A stretch of 64,000 nucleotides of DNA from the NCBI RefSeq assembly GCF_014207255.1, contig NZ_JACHCZ010000004.1, positions 186,001 through 250,000 of the forward strand, written 5' to 3'. Made by a program: the position numbers and the translations under genes. Shown in pieces: positions 25,722-34,328 of this stretch; position 1 is the first letter of the stretch, and every line of letters begins with the position of its first letter. The stretch is from Pseudomonas sp. JAI120. Lineage in GTDB: Bacteria; Pseudomonadota; Gammaproteobacteria; Pseudomonadales; Pseudomonadaceae. The notes under the pieces were generated by a model. It was not told the origin of the DNA. It saw nothing but the letters and a program-made list of their open reading frames with translations, and ran no database searches.

Positions 25722-27237
25722 GTTCCACCTCGCGAACGTTTGAAGCCGCAGCAGCCACGGCTCCCGTCGCACAGGCCAGCAACTGATCGCTGTCCGCTTC
25801 CCCCGCACGGAATTCAGCGGCGATCTCCCCCCGATGCAACACCAGGATGCGATCACTGATCCCCAACAACTCCGGCAAATCCGAAGACAACACCAGCACC
25901 GCCGCCCCCTCTTCCACCAAGCGCCCGATCAAGCGATAGATCTCCACCTTGGCGCCCACATCCACCCCCACGCAGGGTTCATCCAGCAGGTACACCGCCG
26001 AGCGGCGGCTCAGCCATTTTCCCAGGGCGACCTTCTGCTGGTTGCCGCCACTGAGCTGGCTGACGGCCGCTTGGGGCCCAGGCGCCTTGATTGCCAATTC
26101 GTCGATCAGCCGCAGGCTTTCCGCCTGCTCCTTGCGGCGGCTTAACAACCCCCAGCGGCTGAACCGCCCGAGCCCCGCCAGCGTGAGGTTTTCCAGCACC
26201 GAAAGCACTGGCGAAACTCCCTGGCTGCGCCGCTCTTCGGGCACCAGCGCAATACCCGCGGCAATCGCCTGGCCCGGCGAACGCAGGCGCAGTAGACGCC
26301 CGTCCAGATGCACACTGCCGCTGTCGGCGCGCTCGACACCGAAGAGCGTCTTGAACAATTCCTTGGCTCCCGAGCCGACCAACCCGGTCAGGCCAACGAT
26401 TTCTCCGCGCCGCACGTCCAGATCGATCTGCCGATAGCGCCGCGCCAGGCTCAACCCGCGCACCTGCAACAACGGCGCCCCCAGCGCAACCTTGGCCTTG
26501 GGGTACATCTCCTGCACTTCGCGATTGACCATCAGCCGCGCAATCTCGGCGCTGGACGTATGCCGGGGCTGCACCACCGCCACGTCCCGACCATTGCGCA
26601 GCACCGTGACTTCATCGCACAGGCTGTCGATTTCCTGCAGGTAATGGGAGATGTACAGGATGGATAAACCCTGGTCGCGCAGGCGTTTGACGATGCGCAG
26701 CAACTGGTCGACTTCGCGCTTGACCAGCGCCACGCTGGGTTCGTCGAACACCAGAATCTTGGGCTGGCGAATCAACGCACGGGTGATTTGCAGCACCTGG
26801 CGCTCGGCACTGCTCAGCTCACTCACCAGCGCGCCGGCGGGCAATTGCAGATCAAAATATTCCGCCAGCAAGCGCTCGGCTTCACGCTGCTGCCGGCGTC
26901 GATCCACAAACGGCCCGCGCCGCAACTCATGCCCGAAAAACAGCGCTTCGCCCACGGTAAAACTCGCCGGCAATAGGCGCTCCTGATGGATGAACTGCAC
27001 GCCCAGCGCATCCACCTGACGCGGTGAAAGCGCGGCGTACGACTGGCCACCGATACTCACCTGCCCCGCGTCCGCCTTGTGGATGCCGGCCAGGATCTTG
27101 ATCAAGGTCGACTTGCCCGCACCGTTCTCCCCGACCAGGCCGTGGATGCTGCCGCGTTCGACTTTAAGGCTCGCATCATCCAGCGCCAGGGTGGCGCCAA
27201 AGCGTTTATGCAGGTGTTGCAGGTGCAATGCCGGCAT
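25714..27237 (-). CDS. Sugar-type ABC transporter ATPase with two nucleotide-binding domains (RbsA/MglA-like)
   Basis: A 507-residue ATPase with tandem ABC domains. The first has Walker A VGENGAGKSTLIKIL, signature LSSAERQVLQITRAL and Walker B ILVFDEPSVALVKREVDQ. The second has the family's altered Walker A GLTGLVGSGAKELFKT, signature SQLSGGNQQKVALGKWLSRR and YLLDEPCVGVDVG. In the family the second site has reduced catalysis. It overlaps the binding-protein gene upstream (ATGA) and the first permease downstream. Confidence 0.94.
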   Translation of the reverse strand: MPALHLQHLHKRFGATLALDDASLKVERGSIHGLVGENGAGKSTLIKILAGIHKADAGQVSIGGQSYAALSPRQVDALGVQFIHQERLLPASFTVGEALFFGHELRRGPFVDRRRQQREAERLLAEYFDLQLPAGALVSELSSAERQVLQITRALIRQPKILVFDEPSVALVKREVDQLLRIVKRLRDQGLSILYISHYLQEIDSLCDEVTVLRNGRDVAVVQPRHTSSAEIARLMVNREVQEMYPKAKVALGAPLLQVRGLSLARRYRQIDLDVRRGEIVGLTGLVGSGAKELFKTLFGVERADSGSVHLDGRLLRLRSPGQAIAAGIALVPEERRSQGVSPVLSVLENLTLAGLGRFSRWGLLSRRKEQAESLRLIDELAIKAPGPQAAVSQLSGGNQQKVALGKWLSRRSAVYLLDEPCVGVDVGAKVEIYRLIGRLVEEGAAVLVLSSDLPELLGISDRILVLHRGEIAAEFRAGEADSDQLLACATGAVAAAASNVREVEHA

Positions 27238-28223
27238 CAGTCACCCCGCAGTTGCTGAACCTGCGCCAGGTTGGCGGCGGTGGTCAGCAGCGTGGCGACA
27301 TGGGTTTCCTTGGGCAGGTCACGTTGCCCGGCCAGGTAACGCGCCACGTTCTGCACAGCGGTCTTGCCGATCAACGCCGGTTGCTGCGCCACCACCGCCC
27401 CCACCGGCGAATTCGCCTGGCCGAGCAGCGCCAGCACTTCCGGCGTACCGTCGACGCCGTAAGTCTTGATCTCGGTGCGCTTTGCATCGATCAGCGCCTT
27501 GCTCGCGCCCAGTTGCGGAATATCCCACGCCGACCAGATCGCCGAGACGCTGCCCGCCGGGTATTTGTTGAGCAGCGCCGACACTTGGGAATAGGCGTCC
27601 TGCACGGTGTTGGGGATCACGTCGCGAAGCTCCGGCTGGATGATTTCCAGCTGGGGGTAATCCTTGAGCGCCAGCTTCAACTGGTCATAACGGATCGCAC
27701 ACACCGGCACGCCGTAGAAGCCGTTGAACACCAGGATCTTGCCTTTGCCGCCAGCGTCCTTGATCAATTGATCGGCCAAGGCCTTGCCGGTGGCGACGTT
27801 GTCGGAGGTGGTGTTGTTGAGGCTGTATTGGGACGGTGCATCGATGGTGAACAACGGGATGCCGGCCTTGCTGATGCGCTTGAGCCAGGGGTCGATCACG
27901 CTGAGGGTGCCGAGGGTCTGGATCACGGCGTCGGGTTTCTGGGTGACCACCGTTTGCAGTTGGGTCACCAGGTTCTTGTCGTTACGCCCGGCATCGAGGG
28001 TGATCGGCGTGCCGCCCAGGCGCTTGATCTCATCGACCTGGGCCTGGAACGCCTTGATATCGAAATAGTGACTGGTGCCGGTCATGCTCACTGCAATGCG
28101 CTTGCCGGCCAGGGACGGCACCGCATCATCGCCCTCGGCTGCCTGGACACTGACGACATGGCCCAGCAACAGCGCGGCGCCAAGGCAGATCAAACGGGAA
28201 AACGAGGAAAGGCTGGAAGGCAT
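27237..28223 (-). CDS. Periplasmic sugar-type substrate-binding protein
   Basis: A 328-residue periplasmic binding protein of the Peripla_BP_4 type. The signal peptide is clear (LICLGAALLLGHVVSVQA, cleavage near residue 28), followed by KRIAVSMTGTSHYFDIKAFQ, TPITLDAGRNDKNLVTQLQT and IPLFTIDAPSQYSLNNTTSD, the usual hinge and ligand-contact segments. It is the first gene of the four-gene operon and has a GGAG site before the ATG. A sigma-54-type promoter lies 45 bases upstream. Ligand not deducible. Confidence 0.92.
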   Translation of the reverse strand: MPSSLSSFSRLICLGAALLLGHVVSVQAAEGDDAVPSLAGKRIAVSMTGTSHYFDIKAFQAQVDEIKRLGGTPITLDAGRNDKNLVTQLQTVVTQKPDAVIQTLGTLSVIDPWLKRISKAGIPLFTIDAPSQYSLNNTTSDNVATGKALADQLIKDAGGKGKILVFNGFYGVPVCAIRYDQLKLALKDYPQLEIIQPELRDVIPNTVQDAYSQVSALLNKYPAGSVSAIWSAWDIPQLGASKALIDAKRTEIKTYGVDGTPEVLALLGQANSPVGAVVAQQPALIGKTAVQNVARYLAGQRDLPKETHVATLLTTAANLAQVQQLRGD

Positions 28224-28267
28224 ACAGGGCTCCGCTGCGACCGGTGAAAGGGTTCACCAGGAGGCAT

Positions 28268-28284
28268 TGCAGAGCCCGTGCCAG
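28268..28284 (-). promoter_or_regulatory. Predicted sigma-54 (RpoN) promoter of the ABC transporter operon
   Basis: On the minus strand the sequence CTGGCACGGGCTCTGCA matches the RpoN consensus YTGGCACGrNNNTTGCW with one mismatch (CTGC for TTGC). The invariant GG and GC are correctly spaced. The -12 GC is about 46 bases before the binding-protein ATG, leaving a normal leader. RpoN promoters need an upstream activator; a palindrome at 28364-28385 is a candidate site. Confidence 0.6.
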
Positions 28285-28363
28285 GATTTTTATTGCATCA
28301 AATCAAGGGCATAACGTTTGCGGGTTAAGGCGGGCTGTCGTTCTGGGCCAATAACTGTCCGAT

Positions 28364-28385
28364 AACTGTTGCTCAGGCAACAGTT
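28364..28385. promoter_or_regulatory. Perfect 9-base inverted repeat, candidate activator site
   Basis: Arms AACTGTTGC and GCAACAGTT enclose TCAG. It lies about 80-120 bases upstream of the predicted RpoN promoter, the usual position of an enhancer-binding protein site. ATAACTGT also occurs as a direct repeat at 28351 and 28363. An alternative is a terminator for the kinase operon ending at 28414. Confidence 0.45.
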
Positions 28386-28387
28386 CT

Positions 28388-28416
28388 TGATCGTTCACCC
28401 TGCGTGGGAACGATCA
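28388..28416. terminator. Pseudomonas GATCGTTC...GAACGATC hairpin at the end of the kinase operon
   Basis: Arms TGATCGTTC and GAACGATCA enclose 11 bases related to the common Pseudomonas CCCACGCNNNGCGTGGG repeat. The hairpin contains the stop codon of the kinase gene ending at 28414 and probably ends the waa operon transcript. Confidence 0.5.
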
Positions 28417-29856
28417 GGTCGGTTGCTTCGGCAAACGCTGATCAATCATCTGATACAACGCACTACTCTCAGGCCAATTTCGCATAAACCGCGCACGGTC
28501 CCTGGCATACGCCGGGGCGAAGCTGGCGGCAGAGCTGTGTTGGCACATCGCGTCGAGGTCGATCAGCGACCAGCGATCCTTATCCCAGAACAGGTTATGG
28601 CCCTTGAAGTCGCCATGGCTGATGCGCTCGCGAATCAGCTCGGCGAACAAATGGTCCAGCGCCAGCAGTTCATCTTCCGGCGCGTCACCGTGTTCGATAT
28701 AGGGCGCGAAACGCTCGATGATGTCCGGGCCCGGCAGGTATTCGGTGACCAGGTAAGCGCGGCTGCGCAGCCAGAAAAAACGCTTTTCCAGTACGGCCAG
28801 CGGCTTGGGCGTGGCGATGCCGAGGAAGGCCAGGCGATTGCCTTCGCGCCAGGAATGCCAGGCGCGGCTCGGGCGCCAGAAGCGCTTGAGCCAATGGGCG
28901 AAGCCCTTGATGTTATAGCGCTTGATCACCAGCGGCCGGCCGGCCACTTCGACCTTGGCCACACTGGCCGCACCACCGGTCTTGTACAGGTGGCCCTGAT
29001 CCAGCAGCGCATCCGCCTGCGCCAGCACCGGCAGCATCGCGGACTCTTCTTCGCGACGAATCGCGCGCAAGGCAAAGGCGCCACGCACCACGCTGAACAG
29101 CGTGCAGTCGCGGCCCACCTTGTTCAAGAAGTCCTTCAGGCGCCAGGCGCTGACCTTGCGCACCTGCTTTTCCAGGGCTTCGAGGGGCAAGGCGTGCTCG
29201 CCGTTGCCCAGCAGGTAGTACACCAGTAATTCTTCGGTAAACGGCTCGAGGTTTTTCGGCAATTGGGCGAAAAATACCCCGAGGTTTTCCAGCACGCGGT
29301 TACGCGACAGTGACTTGCCGGCCTCTTCGACGCGAATACCGGCGCCATCGATCAGGTACAGCTTGCCGTCCTGACGCAGCAGGTTGTCCAGGTGCAGGTC
29401 TTCCTGCCACAGGCCCTTGGCATGCATCTGCCCGATCGCACCCAGCGCCTCGGCCAGCACGGCGGTTTGCTCGTCGGCCAGGGGCGGCAGCGCTTCGACT
29501 GCCTGCCAGGCATCAGCCAGGCTCTCGGCACCTTCGATAAACTCGAACAGCAGCCAGCCGCCCTCGCCTTCCTGCAAGCCATCGGCGAGCAATAGCGGGG
29601 TGGTCAGGCCTTGCTCGGCCAGCAGGCGAACGCCGCTGAGTTCACGCTGGAAATGCCGCGCGGCCTTGCTGCCCACCAATAATTTGGCCAGCACCGGACG
29701 CCCGCGCCATACCGCCGCGCCCACGTAGCGCTCGCCCGGCAACACCCGCAACAGGCTCAGCAGCTGCAGTTGGCCAGGGCCGGCGGCATCCGCCAGGTCG
29801 ATAGTGAGGGGCAGGCGCGGCGTGCGGCCGGCGTGTTTCAACTCGGACAGACGCAT
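28414..29856 (-). CDS. Tandem-domain lipopolysaccharide kinase (InaA/WaaP family)
   Basis: A 480-residue protein with two kinase-fold halves. The N-terminal half has IGQMHAKGLWQEDLHLDNLL and KLYLIDGAGIRV, the C-terminal half RISHGDFKGHNLFW and WSLIDLDAM; both keep the catalytic and metal-binding Asp. It is the last gene of the waaF-C-G-P kinase operon and starts on the last base of the preceding stop. P. aeruginosa has a similar tandem protein here (PA5006), which I recall being assigned to heptose phosphorylation as WapQ, but I am not sure of the name. It probably phosphorylates inner-core heptose in the cytoplasm. Confidence 0.87.
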   Translation of the reverse strand: MRLSELKHAGRTPRLPLTIDLADAAGPGQLQLLSLLRVLPGERYVGAAVWRGRPVLAKLLVGSKAARHFQRELSGVRLLAEQGLTTPLLLADGLQEGEGGWLLFEFIEGAESLADAWQAVEALPPLADEQTAVLAEALGAIGQMHAKGLWQEDLHLDNLLRQDGKLYLIDGAGIRVEEAGKSLSRNRVLENLGVFFAQLPKNLEPFTEELLVYYLLGNGEHALPLEALEKQVRKVSAWRLKDFLNKVGRDCTLFSVVRGAFALRAIRREEESAMLPVLAQADALLDQGHLYKTGGAASVAKVEVAGRPLVIKRYNIKGFAHWLKRFWRPSRAWHSWREGNRLAFLGIATPKPLAVLEKRFFWLRSRAYLVTEYLPGPDIIERFAPYIEHGDAPEDELLALDHLFAELIRERISHGDFKGHNLFWDKDRWSLIDLDAMCQHSSAASFAPAYARDRARFMRNWPESSALYQMIDQRLPKQPT

Positions 29857-30608
29857 CAGCGGTTCTCCTTGTGGCTACGCCGCTTCGTCAGGCGTTGCAG
29901 CCAGGCGGTGACGAGTGCGCTGCCCTCGGGCTGATCGAGGTAAGCCGCCAGCAGCTGACGCACCTGTGCGTCCGACCACTGCGGCGCACGGCGCAACAAC
30001 GGTTCCAGGTCCTTGACCCGGTCCCGCCAGCCGAACAGCAGCGGGCGGGTTTTCTCCAGGTCGATCAACTGCGCGGCGTAGCCGTCACCAGTGGCCTGCA
30101 GGAAAATATGCTTGGGGTAAAAACAGCCATGCACCTGGCCGACGCTGTGCAACCGGCGCGCCAACAGGCCGCAGGCCAGAAGGATTGCGCGGTGCTGGGC
30201 GTCGCTCAGTTGCGCCCATTGTTCCAGCAACGAATCCAGGTCATTCCAGCCGTCCAGGGCACGGGTCAGCAGCATCGCGCGGTGTTCACCGGCGACTTTG
30301 CGCTCGCCGTAGAACGCCGCCTGCAGCGCCGGGATCCCGAGCTTGCGGTAACGGCTGATGTTGCGGAACTCGCGGGAAAAACTCGGCTCGCCCAAGGGCC
30401 GGTGCAAGCTGCGCGTGAGGTAGTTGCTCTGGCGCTTGAGGTAATAACCGTGGCCGTCGAGCTCCAGGCGAAACACGCTGCTCCAGCCGCCACGGCTGGT
30501 GTTCGGCTCGTCCACCGCGTCCAGTTGCTTGGCCCACAGGGCGTCGAAGGTCGCAAGGCCGTGGCGCTCCAGCAGGGCGCGATCTTCAGCCGCCAGGAAA
30601 TCACTCAT
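29856..30608 (-). CDS. WaaP-family kinase-fold protein lacking the catalytic Asp
   Basis: A 250-residue member of the LPS kinase family. The N-lobe has GGWSSVFRLELDGHGYYLKR with the ATP-contacting Lys, and the metal-binding Asp is in AAQLIDLEKTRPLLFGW. The catalytic loop reads VHGCFYPKHIFL, where WaaP has NHRDCYLCHFLL: the Asp that acts as base is Cys here. It is therefore either inactive, uses another residue, or supports its neighbours. The same slot in P. aeruginosa is PA5007. It overlaps the flanking kinase genes by 4 bases and 1 base. Confidence 0.85.
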   Translation of the reverse strand: MSDFLAAEDRALLERHGLATFDALWAKQLDAVDEPNTSRGGWSSVFRLELDGHGYYLKRQSNYLTRSLHRPLGEPSFSREFRNISRYRKLGIPALQAAFYGERKVAGEHRAMLLTRALDGWNDLDSLLEQWAQLSDAQHRAILLACGLLARRLHSVGQVHGCFYPKHIFLQATGDGYAAQLIDLEKTRPLLFGWRDRVKDLEPLLRRAPQWSDAQVRQLLAAYLDQPEGSALVTAWLQRLTKRRSHKENR

Positions 30609-31339
30609 TCACGTCCCTCGAAAAACTTCACTACGTGGCGAATCCGCCGTTTGTCCGACTCACTCAGGTGCCGACACTGACGGTACTGCATGTAGAAGCG
30701 CAGGCGCTGGGTGGCCGACAAGTGATACTTGGCCACCTTGTCCAGGCAGGCCAGGTCCTTGGTAATGCGGTACTTGAGCCAGAAACCGCGCCAGAAATCG
30801 CCGTTGGGGCAATCGATCAGGTACAGGGTGGCCTGGTCGTCGATCAGCAGGTTGCGCCACTTCAAGTCGTTATGGGTAAAGCGATGATCGTGCATGGTGC
30901 GCGTGTATTCGGCGAGCTGGCGGCTGACCGCGCTGACCCACCTGGGATCGCGCAGGCGCGCATCCTTACGTTCGGCCAGGACCGAGAGGTCTTCTGTCCT
31001 CGGCAACTCGCGGGTGATCATCGCGCCACGATCATAGGCCAGGCCGCTGCGCTCCAGGCCCCAGGCGACCACGTCGGCAGTGGGAATGCCCCACTTGGCG
31101 AAGCGCTTGAGGTTCTGCCATTCGGACTTGACCCGCGGCTTGCCCAGGTAACGCCGCAGGCCCTTGCCGGCGCCCGTGTAGCGCTTGACGTAGTAATTGA
31201 CCCCGTCACGCTCCACCCGGATTACTTCCGACAGTGGGTCGCGGGTCAGCCGCTCGCCTTGCAGGGCAAACACCGCTTCGAGACTTCCAAAATCATCCGC
31301 CAAGGCGGCGTAGGCAGGTTCCAGGTTCCAACCCGCCAT
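30605..31339 (-). CDS. wapP: LPS core heptose kinase, WapP-like
   Basis: A 244-residue WaaP-family kinase. The N-lobe has VERDGVNYYVKRYTGAGKGL with the ATP-binding Lys; the catalytic loop FTHNDLKWRNLL keeps the Asp and Asn; the metal site is LYLIDCPNGDF. In P. aeruginosa the gene after waaP (PA5008, wapP) phosphorylates an inner-core heptose, and this one has the same position, length and order. It starts on the last base of the waaP stop and overlaps the next gene by 4 bases. The exact phosphate position is not proven here. Confidence 0.85.
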   Translation of the reverse strand: MAGWNLEPAYAALADDFGSLEAVFALQGERLTRDPLSEVIRVERDGVNYYVKRYTGAGKGLRRYLGKPRVKSEWQNLKRFAKWGIPTADVVAWGLERSGLAYDRGAMITRELPRTEDLSVLAERKDARLRDPRWVSAVSRQLAEYTRTMHDHRFTHNDLKWRNLLIDDQATLYLIDCPNGDFWRGFWLKYRITKDLACLDKVAKYHLSATQRLRFYMQYRQCRHLSESDKRRIRHVVKFFEGRE

Positions 31340-32145
31340 CAGATCGCATCCCCGTAACGTTGCTTGCGGGCGTACAACTTGTCGGCCTTGCGTTGCATCA
31401 GGCTCAGGGACGCCGATTGCTCGGCCAGGATCTGACGCAGCGGTTGGCGGAAATAGCCCTTGAGGAAGCGCAGTTTATCGCGCCGGGTCAGGCCGATTTC
31501 CAGCGCCGAGTAGTACAGCGCGGCGAGGTCCTTGTCGCGCCAACGCATTGGCAGATGGGCGCGCATTTGCGCCCGGTGCAGGTCGATCACCGAGAGCGTG
31601 ATGTTGCGTGCGTCGATCGGCTTGGACGTGTCCAGCAGGAAGTGGCACAGGTAGCAATCGCGGTGATTCACGCCGCCCCGGTGCATGTCGCCGACCATGC
31701 GCGCCAGTTCGGCCGTGAGCGCATGGCGCAGTGCAGGTGTGGGCGGTTCGGCGACCCAGTTGACGGTGAGGTCTTCAAGGCTGATGGTCGGCGCCAATTC
31801 TTCAGTGATGATGAACGAGTGCTGGTCCGCCGGGTTGCTGCCTTTTTCGCCGAAGGCCACGCCGGTCATGGTCGGTACGCCGATCTCCTGCAAGCGGTGA
31901 ATGGCATCCCATTCCAGGCCGGCGCCGAGCACCGGCAGCTTGGCGGTGATCAGGTTCTTGAAGATTTCCGCCCACCCGATGCCACGGTGGATTTTCACGA
32001 AATACGGGCGGCCATCCACCTCGGTGCGCAGCGTGCGACGCGCCGCCAGTTCACGGAATACCTGGCCTTGCAGTTTCTCGACTTCGGCGAAGGCATCACG
32101 CCCGGCCCATAGCGTCTTGAACGGTTCGGCAAGAATCAACTTCAT
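31339..32145 (-). CDS. waaP: LPS core heptose I kinase WaaP
   Basis: A 268-residue kinase that phosphorylates heptose I, which stabilises the outer membrane and is essential in P. aeruginosa. It has the family sequence DGRPYFVKIHRGIGWAEIFK with the ATP-binding Lys, the catalytic loop VNHRDCYLCHFLLD and the metal-binding segment LSVIDLHRAQMR. Length is equal to that of the family. It overlaps waaG by 4 bases and is followed at once by wapP, so the genes are translationally coupled. Confidence 0.95.
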   Translation of the reverse strand: MKLILAEPFKTLWAGRDAFAEVEKLQGQVFRELAARRTLRTEVDGRPYFVKIHRGIGWAEIFKNLITAKLPVLGAGLEWDAIHRLQEIGVPTMTGVAFGEKGSNPADQHSFIITEELAPTISLEDLTVNWVAEPPTPALRHALTAELARMVGDMHRGGVNHRDCYLCHFLLDTSKPIDARNITLSVIDLHRAQMRAHLPMRWRDKDLAALYYSALEIGLTRRDKLRFLKGYFRQPLRQILAEQSASLSLMQRKADKLYARKQRYGDAI

Positions 32146-33266
32146 CGTTTTGGCTCCGCCAGAATCACATCCGCAGCGTGCTGCGGCATGCTGTAGAGGT
32201 CGGCCGTCTCGGCGAAGGCCAACCCATTGCGGCCCCAGGCCGCGCGCTGTGCAGAATCGGTCAACATCTGCGCCAGGTACTGGTTCAACTGAGCCTGTTC
32301 AAACGGCTCGTCCAGCACCATGCCGCTGTCGGCTTCGGCGATGTAATGGGCATAACCACACACGGCCGAGACCAGCACCGGCAACCCGGCCACCAGGGCT
32401 TCGAGCAATACGGTGCCGGTGTTTTCGTTGTACGCCGGGTGGATCAACAGGTCGGCGCCCAGCAGGAAACGCGGAATATCGCTGCGACCCTTGAGGAACT
32501 GCACGTTGTCGCCCAGCCCAAGGGTGGCGCTTTGCAGTTGGAATACTTTGGGGTCGTCCTGGCCGATTACAAACAGGCGCGTGCGTTTTTTCAGCTCAGC
32601 CGGCAACGCGGCGACGGCCTTGAGGCTACGGTCGACGCCCTTGGTCTTGAAGCCGGAACCGATTTGCACCAGCAGCAGGTCGTCAGCGCCCAGGTTGAAT
32701 TCCTTGCGGAAGCCTTCACGAATCTCGGCCGCATTCGGCGGCGCGCGGCGGTCCTGGGCAATGCCCGGGGGCAACAGGTGAAAGCGCTCCAGCGGCGTGT
32801 CGTAATGCTTGATGAACAGCGGCTGCTGCACTTCGGAAATCATCAAGACTTCGGTCTTGGCGTCCTTGGCAAACACCGCGCGCTCGTACTCGGCAAAATG
32901 GCGATAGCGGCCAAAACTGCGGTACAGCGAATGGCGCAGGTTTTGCGCCTTGTCTTCAAAGCAGCCGTCGGCGGCGTAGTACACGTCGAGGCCGGGCATC
33001 TTGTTGAAGCCGATCAGGCGGTCCACCGGGCGCTTGGCCAGGTCGGCCGCCATCCAGGCGCTGAGCTTCTCGTTGCGCTTATGGTTGAAGAACGCCTTGA
33101 CCGGCGCCACCAGCACTTCGAAACCCGGCGGAATGTCTCCCTCCCAGATCAGCGTGTAGACACGAATCTGATGGCCGCGCTGCTGGCACTCCAGAGCGAT
33201 GCGCATGAAGTCGCGCTGCAGGCCACCGAAGGGGAAATATTTGTACAGAACAAAAGCCAGTTGCAT
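32142..33266 (-). CDS. waaG: LPS core glycosyltransferase WaaG
   Basis: A 374-residue GT4 transferase that adds the first hexose of the outer core to heptose II (glucose in enterics; GalN-type in Pseudomonas). The N-terminus FVLYKYFPFGGLQRDFMRIA is the WaaG start with the GGLQRD acceptor loop. The donor domain has LLLVQIGSGFKTKGVDRSLK and the E-x7-E motif in AYNENTGTVLLEALVAGLPV. The start shares its base with the waaC stop, and the stop overlaps waaP. Confidence 0.95.
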   Translation of the reverse strand: MQLAFVLYKYFPFGGLQRDFMRIALECQQRGHQIRVYTLIWEGDIPPGFEVLVAPVKAFFNHKRNEKLSAWMAADLAKRPVDRLIGFNKMPGLDVYYAADGCFEDKAQNLRHSLYRSFGRYRHFAEYERAVFAKDAKTEVLMISEVQQPLFIKHYDTPLERFHLLPPGIAQDRRAPPNAAEIREGFRKEFNLGADDLLLVQIGSGFKTKGVDRSLKAVAALPAELKKRTRLFVIGQDDPKVFQLQSATLGLGDNVQFLKGRSDIPRFLLGADLLIHPAYNENTGTVLLEALVAGLPVLVSAVCGYAHYIAEADSGMVLDEPFEQAQLNQYLAQMLTDSAQRAAWGRNGLAFAETADLYSMPQHAADVILAEPKR

Positions 33267-34327
33267 CAGTGCAGCTCCTCAGCCAGTAACAACGTGCTCA
33301 GCCGGGTTGCCACACGCTCAGGGTTCAGGCGCGTGAAACACAGGGGCGACTCGCGCTTGATGTCGAACCGACGCAGGTCGTCGGCTGTCGGTTGATAGGT
33401 ACATTGTTTTTGCAGGCACGGCGCACACGGAAAGTCGCTGGCCAGGTGAATCTGGCCCTTGCCGTAGGCGCCGGTCAGGCCGGGGTTGGTGGGGCCGAAC
33501 AGGGAAATGGTCGGCACATCCAGTGCCGCCGCCAGATGCCCCAATCCGGTGTCCACCGCCACACAGGCGCGGGCGCCAGCCAATACACGGGCCACACCGG
33601 CCAGGTTCAGCTTGGGCAGCACTTCGGCGTTGTTCAGGCCTTGGGCCAAGCGCTCAGCCCGGGCCTTTTCGGCGGCGTTGCCCCAGGGCAACTTCACGTC
33701 CACGCCCAGGCGGCCCATGCGTTCAGCCAACTCGCGCCAATAGGCTTCGGGCCAATGCTTGGTGTCCCAGGTGGTGCCGTGCAGCAGCAGGACGAAGGGC
33801 TTTTTCGGCGGCAGGCCGAGGAGTTTTTCGGTGCTGAGGCCGTAGTCACCCAAGCCTTTGGGCAAGTCATAGCCGAGGGCCACGGCGAACAGTTGACGCA
33901 AACGCTCCACCGCATGCTGTCCACGGGCCACGGCCAGGCGCCGCGAATAGAAGCGCGCCGCAATCGGCTCACGGGCCGAGTGCTGGTCGAATCCGGCCAC
34001 CGGAGCACGCACGTAGCGGGTCAGCCAGGCGCTTTTGAATAGGCCCTGGGCATCAATCACCAGGTCGTATTTGGTCGACTGGACTTGCTGCTTGAAGCGC
34101 CGCCACTCGCCGCTCTTGAAGGTTTGCCAGAGGTTCTTGCGCCAGCGGCGGATCGCCACCGGGATCACCTTGTCGACGGCCGGGTGCCAGGTGGGGATTT
34201 CGGCGAAGCCTTCTTCCACCACCCAGTCGAAGCGAATGCCAGGGATCGCCCGCGCCGCGTCGGTCAGTGCCGGCAAGGCATGGATCACGTCGCCCAGGGA
34301 TGAGGTCTTGATTACCAGTACCCGCAA
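33266..34327 (-). CDS. waaC: LPS heptosyltransferase I
   Basis: A 353-residue GT9 transferase that moves L-glycero-D-manno-heptose from ADP-heptose to Kdo. It begins (TTG)RVLVIKTSSLGDVIHALPAL, the family start, with the donor site AVDTGLGHLAAALDVPTISL and FGPTNPGLTGAYG near the C-terminus. I choose the TTG at 34327 because it gives the known family N-terminus and a GAGG site lies upstream inside waaF; the longer reading adds 15 residues without homology. It begins two bases after the waaF stop. Confidence 0.95.
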   Translation of the reverse strand: MRVLVIKTSSLGDVIHALPALTDAARAIPGIRFDWVVEEGFAEIPTWHPAVDKVIPVAIRRWRKNLWQTFKSGEWRRFKQQVQSTKYDLVIDAQGLFKSAWLTRYVRAPVAGFDQHSAREPIAARFYSRRLAVARGQHAVERLRQLFAVALGYDLPKGLGDYGLSTEKLLGLPPKKPFVLLLHGTTWDTKHWPEAYWRELAERMGRLGVDVKLPWGNAAEKARAERLAQGLNNAEVLPKLNLAGVARVLAGARACVAVDTGLGHLAAALDVPTISLFGPTNPGLTGAYGKGQIHLASDFPCAPCLQKQCTYQPTADDLRRFDIKRESPLCFTRLNPERVATRLSTLLLAEELH

Positions 34328-34328
34328 C

